From: RUG11198 sp036342255
GTDB taxonomy: Bacteria > Bacillota_I > Bacilli_A > RF39 > UBA660
NCBI GenBank assembly: GCA_036342255.1
Contig: JAZAUS010000002.1
Location: 134,742-198,741, forward strand
Length of the DNA: 64,000 nucleotides
Direction: 5' to 3'
Under the pieces are notes generated by a model. It saw only the letters and a list, made by a program, of their open reading frames with translations, had not been told where the DNA came from and made no database searches. Below are positions 52,571 to 61,456 of this stretch, piece after piece (within the stretch, counting starts at the first letter, position 1; every line of letters starts with the position of its first letter). Position numbers and translations under genes: made by a program.

Positions 52571-53846
52571 AAACTGGTACAACTTTCATATTTTGATCTA
52601 ATTTTGTAACAACACTTTTATATATTTCATAAATATTTTTATATCCTGGTAAGCGATTTGCTATTTCAGCATTACTAAATGGTATTACTTTAAAATTAGC
52701 CCATCCAGAATAATATGTATAAATTAATTCGTTGTTTATATCATCTATTTTTATATTTGTTTTCTTTCCTTTTGTTGTTTTTGTTATTTTAAAACTTGTC
52801 ATCAATCCTGTAGTACATTTATAGTTGGTACAAGTTGATTGATTTTGATATTGGGCTGAGATGAAATTACCAAGTGAATATATCACTAGGGTATTATCTA
52901 TCCAAGTAACTGGTTGAACAACATGAGGATGAGTTCCTATTATTACATCTACGCCTAATTCAGCTAAATATTTAGCCATGTCCTTTTCATATTCTGTTGG
53001 ATCATGGGTATATTCTACCCCCCAATGCATGGCAACAAATAAAACATCAACTTTATCTCTTACTTCTTCAACATCTTTTTTTACTTGTTTTTTATATTCT
53101 TGATATTCATCATCTCTTTCTGGATCGTTTATATCTAGATTTGTTGGCCATACATTTACTAAGTAATCTTTTCCACTTGGTACTGGCATTCCATTTGTTC
53201 CATATGTATAATTTAGCATAGTATATTTAATACCTTTTTCTTCTTTAATTCTAATTTTATTCTTATCTTCTGTTGAGGCATAGCTTCCAACTGCTAAAAT
53301 ATCAGTTTTACTATCCCAATATTCACGTGAAGATAGGACTGCTTTTTCTCCTGAATCCATTGTATGATTAGTAGCTAGACTGACGATATTGAAACCAGCA
53401 TCTATCATCGCATCTCCTGTTTCTTGTGGTGAATTGAAAGTTGGATAATCATTTAATCCTAGTTTTGTTCCACCTAGAATACTTTCTTGATTATAATATG
53501 CTAAGTCATATTTAGATACTATTGGTTTGATTAATTCATACATTGGCTTAAAATCATAGCCATTATAACCAGCATTCCTATTGGCATCTTTATATACGCT
53601 TGAATGAATTAAATTATCTCCTGCTGTAATCATTGTGATACTAGTTTCTTTTTCTTCTTCTTTTTTTGGCTTAACTAACTCAACTTTTGGTTTTTTAGTT
53701 TTATTTGATTTATTACTTAACTTGTTTTTTAAAGTTAATCCTCCAAAAACTAATCCAGCTAATAATGCTATAACTAAAATGCAAGCAATTATAATGTTTT
53801 TCCATTTTAATCTTCTCTTTTTTCTTCTTTTTCTTCTCTTAGCCAT
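52563..53846 (-). CDS. CapA-family protein, first tandem copy
   Basis: A 427-residue paralog of the next gene, alike along the whole length: MAKRRKRRKKRRLKWKN start, TM near 17-38, AGDNLIHSSVYKDA, YYNQESILGGTKLG, SLATNHTMDSGEK, VAMHWGVEYTH and GTHPHVVQPVTW. It carries an extra loop with TCTNYKCT (two cysteines) near 335 that the second copy lacks. The tandem copies suggest a duplication with later divergence. Confidence 0.9.
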   Translation of the reverse strand: MAKRRKRRKKRRLKWKNIIIACILVIALLAGLVFGGLTLKNKLSNKSNKTKKPKVELVKPKKEEEKETSITMITAGDNLIHSSVYKDANRNAGYNGYDFKPMYELIKPIVSKYDLAYYNQESILGGTKLGLNDYPTFNSPQETGDAMIDAGFNIVSLATNHTMDSGEKAVLSSREYWDSKTDILAVGSYASTEDKNKIRIKEEKGIKYTMLNYTYGTNGMPVPSGKDYLVNVWPTNLDINDPERDDEYQEYKKQVKKDVEEVRDKVDVLFVAMHWGVEYTHDPTEYEKDMAKYLAELGVDVIIGTHPHVVQPVTWIDNTLVIYSLGNFISAQYQNQSTCTNYKCTTGLMTSFKITKTTKGKKTNIKIDDINNELIYTYYSGWANFKVIPFSNAEIANRLPGYKNIYEIYKSVVTKLDQNMKVVPVYG

Positions 53847-53867
53847 ATAATCACTCCTTTACAAATA

Positions 53868-55955
53868 TTACTCATCTATTTTTTTTATTAATTCAAAATC
53901 AATTGTACTTTCTTCTTTGTTAGCTCTGATGCATTTGACTTTTACTTTATCTCCAAAAGTAAAGGTAAGTCTGGTATTTTTGTTTATTAGTGAAAGTTTT
54001 TCTTCTATATATCGATAGCCACCACCTGGCATATCTTCTATTTTTACAAGTCCTTCAATCGAATTTGGTAATTCAACAAACATGCCAAATTCTTGAACAT
54101 TAGATATTATTCCTTCAAATTCTTCTCCAATGTGATCTTCCATATATTCAGCCATTTTCATATCATCAACGTCTCTTTCACATTTTATAGAGTCCTGCTC
54201 TTTTATTGAACAGTGATTTGCTAATTCTGGAAGATTTTTTTCCCAATTGCTAATGACTTCATTAGAATAGTTATATGAATAATCTTTAACTAGTCGATGA
54301 AGAATTAGATCTGGATATCTTCTTATTGGTGATGTGAAGTGTGAATAGCACTTACTTCCTAAGCCATAATGCCCAATGTTCTCGCTGGAATATACTGCTT
54401 TGGCTTGGCATCTTATAGCCATATCGTTTAATATTTTAAAATCAGGCTTATCTGTTAATTGATTTAATATGAATTGTAAATCTTTTCCTGTTACATTTTG
54501 CCTTTTTCCATTCACTACATATCCTCTTATAGATAGAAAATCAAAGAATTTTTGTAATCTTTTTTCATCTGGTTTATCATGAACACGATATATTCCTGGA
54601 AGGCTTTGATAGAAAATAAAACTTGCTACTGTTTCATTTGCTACAACCATAAAGTTTTCTATCATATTTTCCCCTGTGCCTTCTTCTCTAACTTTTACTT
54701 CTAGTGGATGGCAATTATCATCTACTATTATTTTTGGTTCACTGCTAGAAAACTCAATATAACCTCTTTTTATCATTTTATTTCTTAAGATATCTGATAG
54801 TTCACTCATTAGTTTTAAATCGTCTACATAATTTTCATATCCATTTGCTATGATATTTTTATCTAATATATCATTTACTTTGTTATAAGTCATCTGAATA
54901 CGACTTTTAATAACGCTTGGTTTTATATCATAGTGAACTACTTCGCCATGATTATTGATTTGCATAATACATGACATAGCTAATCTATCAACATTAGGAT
55001 TTAATGAACAAATTCCATTGGATAATTGATGTGGAATCATTGGTATAACACGATCAACTAGATATACACTAGTTCCTCTTTCATATGCTTCTTTATCTAG
55101 TGGACTATCTTTTAAAACGTAATTACTTACATCGGCAATATGTACTCCTAGTTCATATGTTTTATCATCAATTTTCTTTATACTGATAGCATCATCTATA
55201 TCTTTAGTATCATCTCCATCAATAGTAAAAATTGTTATATCTCTTAGATCAAGTCGATTCTCCATTTCTTTTTCACTAACTGTATCTGGTATTTCTTTTA
55301 ATTGCTCGATGACATCTTCTGGAAAATCTGGATGAAAATTATTTTCGTAGACAAAAGATAATATATCTACACCGACATCATTTTTATGGCCTATTATTGT
55401 TAATACTTCACCTAAATATTTATGTCCACTTATAGGTTTTATTAGCACTTTATGTCCTTCAACTAGTCCGTGCTGTGATTCTTTAGTAACTTCTATATCA
55501 ATACTATTTCTTTTGTCTGGCTTTACAAAACATTTATCATCTTTAAAATATACTGTTCCAACAAAAGTATCTTCATCTCTTGCTAAAATCTTGTTTATTC
55601 TTCCTTCTGTTTTATCTCCTATTAATTCAATTAATACGATATCATTATTTCTAGCATTATTTAAATTATCTTTGTTTATATAAATATCTTTTTTATCATC
55701 ACCAATCTCTACAAAACCATATCCTTTTGGATTCATTATTAATTTTCCTTTGATTAGATGGCTATTTTTTAATAGTAGATATCTTTTTTTCTTTTCACTA
55801 TAATATAGAATTCCTTCCTTTGCCATATCAGTTAATTCTTTTTCTAATTGTCTATAATCTTCTATATCTGTAAATCCTAATTCATCATTTATTTCAATTG
55901 CACTTTTAGCTGGTTTATCACTATTATCTAATATATTAATTATTTTATCTTTCAT
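53868..55955 (-). CDS. rnr: Ribonuclease R
   Basis: A 3'-5' exoribonuclease that degrades structured RNA. The 695 residues give the domain order winged helix (about 1-62), cold-shock OB folds (about 70-220), RNB catalytic domain (RLDLRDITIFTIDGDDTKDI region near 236-256, with the Asp cluster DDTKDIDDA), and a C-terminal S1 domain (FEGIISNVQEFGMFVELP). Normal Firmicutes RnrR is 750-800, so the tail after S1 is short. It follows secG in the standard secG-rnr order but has its own promoter. Confidence 0.96.
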   Translation of the reverse strand: MKDKIINILDNSDKPAKSAIEINDELGFTDIEDYRQLEKELTDMAKEGILYYSEKKKRYLLLKNSHLIKGKLIMNPKGYGFVEIGDDKKDIYINKDNLNNARNNDIVLIELIGDKTEGRINKILARDEDTFVGTVYFKDDKCFVKPDKRNSIDIEVTKESQHGLVEGHKVLIKPISGHKYLGEVLTIIGHKNDVGVDILSFVYENNFHPDFPEDVIEQLKEIPDTVSEKEMENRLDLRDITIFTIDGDDTKDIDDAISIKKIDDKTYELGVHIADVSNYVLKDSPLDKEAYERGTSVYLVDRVIPMIPHQLSNGICSLNPNVDRLAMSCIMQINNHGEVVHYDIKPSVIKSRIQMTYNKVNDILDKNIIANGYENYVDDLKLMSELSDILRNKMIKRGYIEFSSSEPKIIVDDNCHPLEVKVREEGTGENMIENFMVVANETVASFIFYQSLPGIYRVHDKPDEKRLQKFFDFLSIRGYVVNGKRQNVTGKDLQFILNQLTDKPDFKILNDMAIRCQAKAVYSSENIGHYGLGSKCYSHFTSPIRRYPDLILHRLVKDYSYNYSNEVISNWEKNLPELANHCSIKEQDSIKCERDVDDMKMAEYMEDHIGEEFEGIISNVQEFGMFVELPNSIEGLVKIEDMPGGGYRYIEEKLSLINKNTRLTFTFGDKVKVKCIRANKEESTIDFELIKKIDE

Positions 55956-56006
55956 GTATATCCTCCAAACTTCGTATAGAAAAATCCTATTACTTACCTA
56001 ATTTTT

Positions 56007-56035
56007 ATTATAATATAAACTTTTCTTTAAGGCAA
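56007..56035 (-). promoter_or_regulatory. rnr promoter
   Basis: Minus strand: TTGCCT (56035-56030), 17-bp spacer, TATAAT (56012-56007). Confidence 0.65.
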
Positions 56036-56042
56036 GTAAAAG

Positions 56043-56072
56043 AAAAGATATACTTTTATTAGTATATCTTTT
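56043..56072 (-). terminator. secG terminator
   Basis: AAAAGATATAC pairs with GTATATCTTTT directly after the secG stop. Confidence 0.8.
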
Positions 56073-56075
56073 TTA

Positions 56076-56291
56076 TTATTGTAATGATAATATTAGGGAT
56101 ATTACGAAAAATAAAATTCCAAGAATCATTGTTATTCTTGTGATAAATAGTTCTATCCCTCTTTCTTTTGTATTTGCAAACAATTCAGATCCTCCACCTT
56201 GAACAATTTGTCCTGCCGCTTCTGCTTTGCCACTTTGCAATAAAACAATTATAATTAGTAAAATTGATACAATTAATAGCACTGTTTCCAT
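56076..56291 (-). CDS. secG: Preprotein translocase subunit SecG
   Basis: A small subunit of the SecYEG channel. The 71 residues have two TM helices (about 3-20 and 50-70) joined by the conserved loop QSGKAEAAGQIVQGGGSELF. The SD TAGGAGG and a TTGTTA-17-TATAAT promoter (56315-56343) lie upstream. Confidence 0.95.
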   Translation of the reverse strand: METVLLIVSILLIIIVLLQSGKAEAAGQIVQGGGSELFANTKERGIELFITRITMILGILFFVISLILSLQ

Positions 56292-56314
56292 ATTCTGCCT
56301 CCTAACTGGTTAAA

Positions 56315-56343
56315 ATTATATCATAAATATTTAATAATAACAA
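56315..56343 (-). promoter_or_regulatory. secG promoter
   Basis: Minus strand: TTGTTA (56343-56338), 17-bp spacer, TATAAT (56320-56315). Divergent from the tRNA promoter. Confidence 0.7.
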
Positions 56344-56384
56344 GTTTTACTACTCTTTTTTCATTATTTTATTAAAAAAAACAG

Positions 56385-56413
56385 TTGACAATAATGTGCT
56401 TTATTGATATAAT
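56385..56413 (+). promoter_or_regulatory. tRNA-Ala/Pro promoter
   Basis: TTGACA at 56385-56390, 17-bp spacer, TATAAT at 56408-56413; full consensus, 14 bp before the tRNA. Confidence 0.9.
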
Positions 56414-56426
56414 TTTATTTGTCGAT

Positions 56427-56503
56427 GGGGAATTAGCTCAGTTGGCTAGAGCATTTGCCTTGCACGCAAAGGGTCAAGGGTTCGAATCCCTTATTCTCCA
56501 CCA
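56427..56503 (+). tRNA. tRNA-Ala (TGC)
   Basis: Full cloverleaf: acceptor GGGGAAT/ATTCTCC (one G-U), D arm GCTC/GAGC, anticodon arm TTTGC/GCAAA with loop CTTGCAC (anticodon TGC), variable loop, T arm with TTCGAAT. CCA is encoded (56501-56503). Confidence 0.98.
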
Positions 56504-56514
56504 TTTTTTTATGT

Positions 56515-56591
56515 CGGGAAGTAGCTTAGCTTGGTAGAGCGCTTGGTTTGGGACCAAGAGGTCGCAGGTTCAAATCCTGTCTTCCCGACCA
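56515..56591 (+). tRNA. tRNA-Pro (TGG)
   Basis: Cloverleaf with acceptor CGGGAAG/CTTCCCG, anticodon loop TTTGGGA (anticodon TGG) and T loop TTCAAAT. CCA is encoded (56589-56591). It lies 11 nt after tRNA-Ala, so they are co-transcribed. Confidence 0.98.
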
Positions 56592-56601
56592 GTTTGATTC
56601 T

Positions 56602-56629
56602 TACTACTCTTTTTAGGGTAGTTTTTTTT
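56602..56629 (+). terminator. tRNA operon terminator
   Basis: CTACTC and GGGTAG pair imperfectly, followed by eight Ts. Confidence 0.75.
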
Positions 56630-56631
56630 GT

Positions 56632-56680
56632 ACCTCTTGGTTCCATACATGCGCTTTTTTACTTGACCCTTTGCATGCAA
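56632..56680 (-). repeat. Inverted degenerate copy of tRNA-Ala and tRNA-Pro segments
   Basis: Read on minus, 56680-56662 matches the anticodon-arm-to-variable-loop part of tRNA-Ala (TGCATGCAAAGGGTCAAG against TGCACGCAAAGGGTCAAG), and 56655-56632 matches the same part of tRNA-Pro (AGCGC, then GGAACCAAGAGGT against GGGACCAAGAGGT). The order is as in the real pair; D arms, T arms and acceptors are missing. Confidence 0.7.
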
Positions 56681-56700
56681 TTTCATAATATAAATAATTT

Positions 56701-57444
56701 TCATCTATACAAATCAAATATTTCTAATAAGTTTTCTTCGCTAATGGAAAAACCAACTCCATGTTCGTCTACCATTCCGTATTTTTCAGGTTCTATATGA
56801 CTATCAATTTTTAATAATATTTTTATTTTTCCATTTTCAAATGCCTCTATGAAGCAGTTAAAATCTTTTAAAATGTAAAAATTAATTTTATAGTATTTGA
56901 AACACTCTATTCCTTCTATTTTATTTGTCCAAGCTTTAACTAGAGCTAATATTTGCAATTTTCGCTCTAGTTTTTCTTTTAATATATCTAAATCCCAGTA
57001 TGTTGATTCATCGATTACTTCTCTTTTGTAATCATATACTACAAGAAAAAGCTTATTCTTATCTTTATCTATTTTAAGTTCAAAATAATACCATAATCCA
57101 ACTTTTGTAACTTGATTACAAAAGATTTCTGCATATAAACATTTTAAGTTTTTATCTTTTTTACTTGGATATCCATAATTATCTCTTAAACGTTTTGTTT
57201 CATGAAACATGCTGCCAGTTGGTACAGCATTAAATAATGTTATATATGATTTGCTATAAGCTCTTCTAGTTTTAATCTCTATTCCATAATAATCTGGAAT
57301 TTCAAAACTTTCTTCTTCCTTTTTCAGGAGTTTTTCAAATGTTGCTCCTACTCCCGTAGGACCATTTCTTACTGTTTTTACATAGCCTAATTCTTTTATT
57401 GTATTAAATTCTAATTTTAATTTTTTTATATTTTCTTCAATCAT
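56701..57444 (-). CDS. MvaI/BcnI-family restriction endonuclease, orphan
   Basis: A 247-residue nuclease. The diagnostic N-terminal part reads RNGPTGVGATFEKLLKKEE near 26-44, then PDYYGIEIKTRR near 51-62, which supplies the D...ExK catalytic residues as in MvaI, BcnI and the MutH-like fold. The remainder fits a DNA-recognition lobe. No methyltransferase is nearby. It could be a solitary nuclease or part of a split system elsewhere. It sits beside tRNA genes and a tRNA fossil, a typical site for acquired DNA. Confidence 0.82.
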   Translation of the reverse strand: MIEENIKKLKLEFNTIKELGYVKTVRNGPTGVGATFEKLLKKEEESFEIPDYYGIEIKTRRAYSKSYITLFNAVPTGSMFHETKRLRDNYGYPSKKDKNLKCLYAEIFCNQVTKVGLWYYFELKIDKDKNKLFLVVYDYKREVIDESTYWDLDILKEKLERKLQILALVKAWTNKIEGIECFKYYKINFYILKDFNCFIEAFENGKIKILLKIDSHIEPEKYGMVDEHGVGFSISEENLLEIFDLYR

Positions 57445-57515
57445 TTTTTTGCCTCCTAATTATATTATTAGGTACGTTTTACTCATTTTACTTCTTATAT
57501 TTATTTTTTTATAAA

Positions 57516-57546
57516 AAAATAACAAAGCAATGCTTTGTTATTTTAT
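57516..57546 (-). terminator. Terminator after the 289-residue gene
   Basis: Minus strand: AATAACAAAGCA pairs with TGCTTTGTTATT, followed by seven Ts; it touches the stop of the gene. Confidence 0.9.
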
Positions 57547-58412
57547 GTAGTTTTATTATTTTCATTTTCAAATATTTCTATTTTTTCTGTTTCTTCAATT
57601 TTACTATATTCATATTTTATTTTACATTCAATTATTTTATTATTAATTATATTAAACAAATTAGTATAATCTATATCAATTACTACAATATCGTTTTCTT
57701 CTACAATATTAATTGTAATTTTATCTTCTTTTTTATAACTTTTTATTATTTCATTAATATTTAAATTATAGAAATATTCTTTTTTTCCTGATGAATAATT
57801 GGTGTAGTGATCTAGATTTGCTTTATCTATATATTTTTTTATATTTGAAAATTCTATATATTTAGCACTTACTATATCATAGACGTCGTTATCTGCTACT
57901 AATTCATATTCTTCATTATTCTTTTTATAATACTCTTCTCCACCTTTATAGAAAGTACTTGTGTTATTATTAGTAATTTTATTAATAATAATATTATCAT
58001 TATCAGATGAACCGTTATACTTAGCTATAATGTTTTCTTTATTATTATTGTCATCTTTTATTTTGGTTAAAGATATATTGATATTATATGTATAGTTGCT
58101 ATTTATTTTTTTAAAGAGAGCTGAATCGTCATTTTCCTCTTTGCTATCAACGCTTGTGTTTGTAGTATTAGTTGCAGAATTAGTTTTAGAACTATAATTA
58201 TAATTATTTCCGGTATTTGATACATTTAAGAATATTACTAATAAGATAATAAATACTAAATAGCCTGTTAATTGTACTTTTGATTTATATCTTTTATCAT
58301 TTTTATAATTATATAGAAACTGTTTAAATTTATTATCTGCTATATCTTCTCTTTCATCAAGATCAATTTCTTCTTTTTTCTTTTTATCATAATCATATTT
58401 ATTCTTTTTCAC
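57543..58412 (-). CDS. Hypothetical single-TM protein with extracellular domain
   Basis: A 289-residue protein: very charged cytoplasmic start (about 1-45), one TM near 46-62, an Asn/Ser/Thr-rich stalk, and an extracellular beta-rich domain of about 180 residues. No family is recognised. It follows fmt with a 14-nt overlap, so it is in the fmt-hemW group of genes. Confidence 0.7.
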   Translation of the reverse strand: MKKNKYDYDKKKKEEIDLDEREDIADNKFKQFLYNYKNDKRYKSKVQLTGYLVFIILLVIFLNVSNTGNNYNYSSKTNSATNTTNTSVDSKEENDDSALFKKINSNYTYNINISLTKIKDDNNNKENIIAKYNGSSDNDNIIINKITNNNTSTFYKGGEEYYKKNNEEYELVADNDVYDIVSAKYIEFSNIKKYIDKANLDHYTNYSSGKKEYFYNLNINEIIKSYKKEDKITINIVEENDIVVIDIDYTNLFNIINNKIIECKIKYEYSKIEETEKIEIFENENNKTT

Positions 58413-59343
58413 TATTAAACACCTTACCTACTAATTCTTCTTTATTTAGGCCATTCAAATAATCTATTGCTTTACATCTTTTCTTTCCTTCAACGGCTAA
58501 TTCTTTTATTTTTATTAAATTATCTTTAGTATTACATATTATGCCATCTTTTTCTATTTTTACTATTTTTCCATATTCATTACTACTATTTTTATCTAGT
58601 ATTTCTATATTATATATTTTTATACGTTTATTATCTAGATAACAATAGGCACCTGGTATAGAGTTTAAACCTCTTATCAAGTTTTTTATTTCAATACTTG
58701 GTTTAGAAAAGTCTATTTTTGTATCTTCTTTTTTTACATTAAAACCAAATGTTACTTTTGATTCATCTTGTTTTGTTCTTATGCATGTATTGTTAATTAT
58801 ACTTGGTAATGTTTCTATTAATAAGTCTCTTCCTAGATAAGACATTTTCTCATATAAGACATCTAATATCATATCATCATCTATTTTAATTGATGCTTGG
58901 TTGATTATATCTCCTGCATCCATTTTTTCAGACATGTCCATTATAGTTATTCCTGTTTCTTTATATCCTCTTATGATTGCCCAATGGATAGGAGCTCCTC
59001 CTCTTAATTCAGGTAAAAGGGATCCATGAACATTAATACAACCTATTTTGGGATAATCTAGTATTATATTTGGTATTATTTGTCCATAAGCACATGTTAT
59101 TATTAAATCTGGATTGGCCTCTATAATAGGTTTGTAATCATCTTTTATTTTTTCAGGTTGGAATATACTAATATTATGTTTAAGAGCTACTTCTTTGATA
59201 GGTGGTATTTCTAGTTTGCCTTTTCTATTTTTTTTGCGATCAGGCTGACAAACAACCATAACAACATTATAATTATCAATTAAGGCTTCTAATATTGGTA
59301 CGGCAAAACTAGGTGTACCCATAAATATTATTCTTGGTTTCAT
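58399..59343 (-). CDS. fmt: Methionyl-tRNA formyltransferase
   Basis: The enzyme formylates initiator Met-tRNA. From the ATG at 59343 (GAAGGTG upstream) it has 314 residues: RIIFMGTPSFAVPILEAL, CQPDRKKNRKGK, the catalytic INVHGSLLPELRGGAPIHWAI region near 104-124 (Asn-His, then Asp in DMSEKMDAGD) and the C-terminal OB-like domain (RGLNSIPGAYCYL). An in-frame GTG at 59352 lies in the SD region. Confidence 0.96.
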   Translation of the reverse strand: MKPRIIFMGTPSFAVPILEALIDNYNVVMVVCQPDRKKNRKGKLEIPPIKEVALKHNISIFQPEKIKDDYKPIIEANPDLIITCAYGQIIPNIILDYPKIGCINVHGSLLPELRGGAPIHWAIIRGYKETGITIMDMSEKMDAGDIINQASIKIDDDMILDVLYEKMSYLGRDLLIETLPSIINNTCIRTKQDESKVTFGFNVKKEDTKIDFSKPSIEIKNLIRGLNSIPGAYCYLDNKRIKIYNIEILDKNSSNEYGKIVKIEKDGIICNTKDNLIKIKELAVEGKKRCKAIDYLNGLNKEELVGKVFNSEKE

Positions 59344-59380
59344 TAATATCACCTTCTCTATTTTTAATTATACCATATAA

Positions 59381-60454
59381 TTAGATAAAATTTATTAAAA
59401 TATCATTAGATAGATAAAAATACCTTGGGTTTATATATAATCTATTATTATTTATTAATAATTTATTCTCCTTAATTAGATCTTTAATGTTATATAAGTT
59501 TAATATATTTACTTTGTATTTTTTATTAAATTTATCTATATTGAGACCATTTGTTTTTCTAAGGCCTAGGATAAGGCTGTTGGATATTCTTATTTTTTTA
59601 TTTTCATAGATGTCATCTTTTAAGTATTTGCCTTTTATATAATTAGATAAGTTTTTGGTGTTGGTAATTCTATGATTATTTATATAGCTTACAGCACCTA
59701 AGCCGAATCCATAATAATCACCATTGTTCCAATAATTAAGATTATGTATTGATTCATATCCTTCTTTACTATAGTTACTTACTTCATAATGGTTATAACT
59801 ATTATTTTTTAGAGTATATTCTATATAATTATACATTTTATATTCTATTGAATCATCTATATATTCTCTTTTATTAATACTATAAATAGTATTATCTTCT
59901 ATAATTAGACTATAGCAAGATATATGAGGAATATCTAATGATAAGAAAGTATCTATATCTTTTTTTACAATATCAATATTATTATTTATGCCATATATTA
60001 AATCTATTGATATATTAGTAAAAGTTTTTTTTAATTTATTAATTATATTTATGGCATCAATTCCAGTATGTTTTCTTCCCATATCAATTAGATTTTCATT
60101 ATTAAATGATTGGACACCTAGACTAATTCTATTGATGCCATATTGTTTTAATAGAGTTATCTTTTTATCATCTAAGCTTTCAATATTAGATTCAATAGTG
60201 TATTCAATAGTTTTTTCTTTATTAAAGATAGTAATTATTTTTAATAATTTTTCTAATTCATCATAATCTAGTGATGTTGGAGTGCCTCCGCCTATGTAGA
60301 TGGTTTTAACTAATTCATACTTATATCTATTATTAATTTCTTTTGCTAAATTATCTAAATAATCATTTATATATTTTTTATCATATAATACTTTGGGAAA
60401 ATCGCAATAGGAACAGATATGATTACAAAATGGTATGTGGATATATATATACAT
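59381..60454 (-). CDS. hemW: HemW-type radical SAM protein
   Basis: A radical SAM protein of the HemN/HemW group; HemW is a heme chaperone in characterised species. From the ATG at 60454 (GGAGGT upstream) it has 357 residues: the [4Fe-4S] motif CNHICSYC near 10-17, YIGGGTPTSL, the GVQSFNN block, and the YEVSNYSKEGY and LNYWNNGDYYGFGLGA motifs typical of HemW. Whether this organism makes or imports heme cannot be told from the window. Confidence 0.93.
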   Translation of the reverse strand: MYIYIHIPFCNHICSYCDFPKVLYDKKYINDYLDNLAKEINNRYKYELVKTIYIGGGTPTSLDYDELEKLLKIITIFNKEKTIEYTIESNIESLDDKKITLLKQYGINRISLGVQSFNNENLIDMGRKHTGIDAINIINKLKKTFTNISIDLIYGINNNIDIVKKDIDTFLSLDIPHISCYSLIIEDNTIYSINKREYIDDSIEYKMYNYIEYTLKNNSYNHYEVSNYSKEGYESIHNLNYWNNGDYYGFGLGAVSYINNHRITNTKNLSNYIKGKYLKDDIYENKKIRISNSLILGLRKTNGLNIDKFNKKYKVNILNLYNIKDLIKENKLLINNNRLYINPRYFYLSNDILINFI

Positions 60455-60503
60455 AAGTACCTCCAAAACTATTTATATTATACTAGATATGAATATTATT
60501 ACA

Positions 60504-60531
60504 AGAAAAAAATAAGTCACATGTACTTATT
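60504..60531 (-). terminator. Terminator after the YneF-like gene
   Basis: Minus strand: AATAAGT pairs with ACTTATT, followed by TTTTTTC; overlaps the TGA stop. Confidence 0.75.
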
Positions 60532-60726
60532 CATTTGTTTCATCATTTGATTAACTTGCTTTTGTGATGGGGTTCTTCCCATTTGCATCATCATAGCTTT
60601 AATCATTTTTTCATTGATTGGAGGATTATCTTTAATATATTTCTTCATATATCTTCTTGCTATTAGAAAACCTATTATTCCTCCTGCAATAAGGCCAAAT
60701 ATTAAATATAAAATATCTTTTAACAT
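60517..60726 (-). CDS. YneF-family (UPF0154) small membrane protein
   Basis: A 69-residue protein with one TM near 5-25 (LYLIFGLIAGGIIGFLIARRYM) and the conserved NPPINEKMIKAMMMQMGRTPSQKQ stretch, split as NPPINEK at 34-40 and MMMQMGRTPSQ near 45-55. This is typical of UPF0154. The function is unknown. It ends in TGA. Confidence 0.9.
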   Translation of the reverse strand: MLKDILYLIFGLIAGGIIGFLIARRYMKKYIKDNPPINEKMIKAMMMQMGRTPSQKQVNQMMKQMNKYM

Positions 60727-60835
60727 TTATATACCTCCCTCTTTTTATATTTTACTAAATAATATGTTTATTGTCTATTATTTTATATAATATTTTTTAT
60801 TTTATTTAATTAGAAACAATAAAATAATAATTAAA

Positions 60836-61456
60836 TTATAGGTATTCACCTAAGATATTAATAACATAACTAGCTTCATATCCTAGTTTAACTAGATTAG
60901 TATATATTTTATTTTTTAATTTATAATTATCTAACTTACCATGATTAGCTTTTATCTGTTTATTAATTAATTTATCTAATTTTTCATCTATTTCTTCATC
61001 AGTTATAATAGTAATATTATCATTTATATATTTATCATCTACACCTAGTTTTTTTAATTCTTGTTTTATTCTATATGGTCCCCAAGAAGTAAAACGGAAT
61101 TTATCTTTGATAAAACATTTAGAGAAATAATCATCATTTAAATTACCAGTATCAGTTAATTTATCAACAATTAAATCTATATCTTCTTTCTCTATCTTTT
61201 TTCTAAGTAAGTATTCTTCTATTTCTTTAGTGCTACGAAGACGTACTTTTATATACTTTAATGCTATATTATATTTATCATAAAAACTAGTTTCATTTAT
61301 TATTCTATTATATAAAGAACTATCTAACTCTTTTTTTAATAATAATTCATTATCTAATATTACATTATCATATGTATCTATTACTTCTCCATTAGATAAG
61401 AATAATCTATATTTATCTTTACCTATTTTTTCATATTTATCTATCTTCATATTCAT
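60836..61456 (-). CDS. recX: Regulatory protein RecX
   Basis: RecX restrains RecA filaments. The product has 206 residues in three helical repeats; YDKYNIALKYIKVRLRSTKE near 59-78, FIKDKFRFTSWGPYRIKQELKKLGV and the C-terminal NKIYTNLVKLGYE are characteristic. The start codon lies inside the end of rbgA; ATG at 61456 or 61450 are both possible. Confidence 0.9.
   Translation of the reverse strand: MNMKIDKYEKIGKDKYRLFLSNGEVIDTYDNVILDNELLLKKELDSSLYNRIINETSFYDKYNIALKYIKVRLRSTKEIEEYLLRKKIEKEDIDLIVDKLTDTGNLNDDYFSKCFIKDKFRFTSWGPYRIKQELKKLGVDDKYINDNITIITDEEIDEKLDKLINKQIKANHGKLDNYKLKNKIYTNLVKLGYEASYVINILGEYL

Noticed and set aside
56531..56800. 89-codon plus-strand ORF overlapping the tRNA genes
   Set aside because: It is the well-known artefact of reading a tRNA gene as protein (AGSNPVFPTS); the tRNA-Pro cloverleaf explains the sequence.
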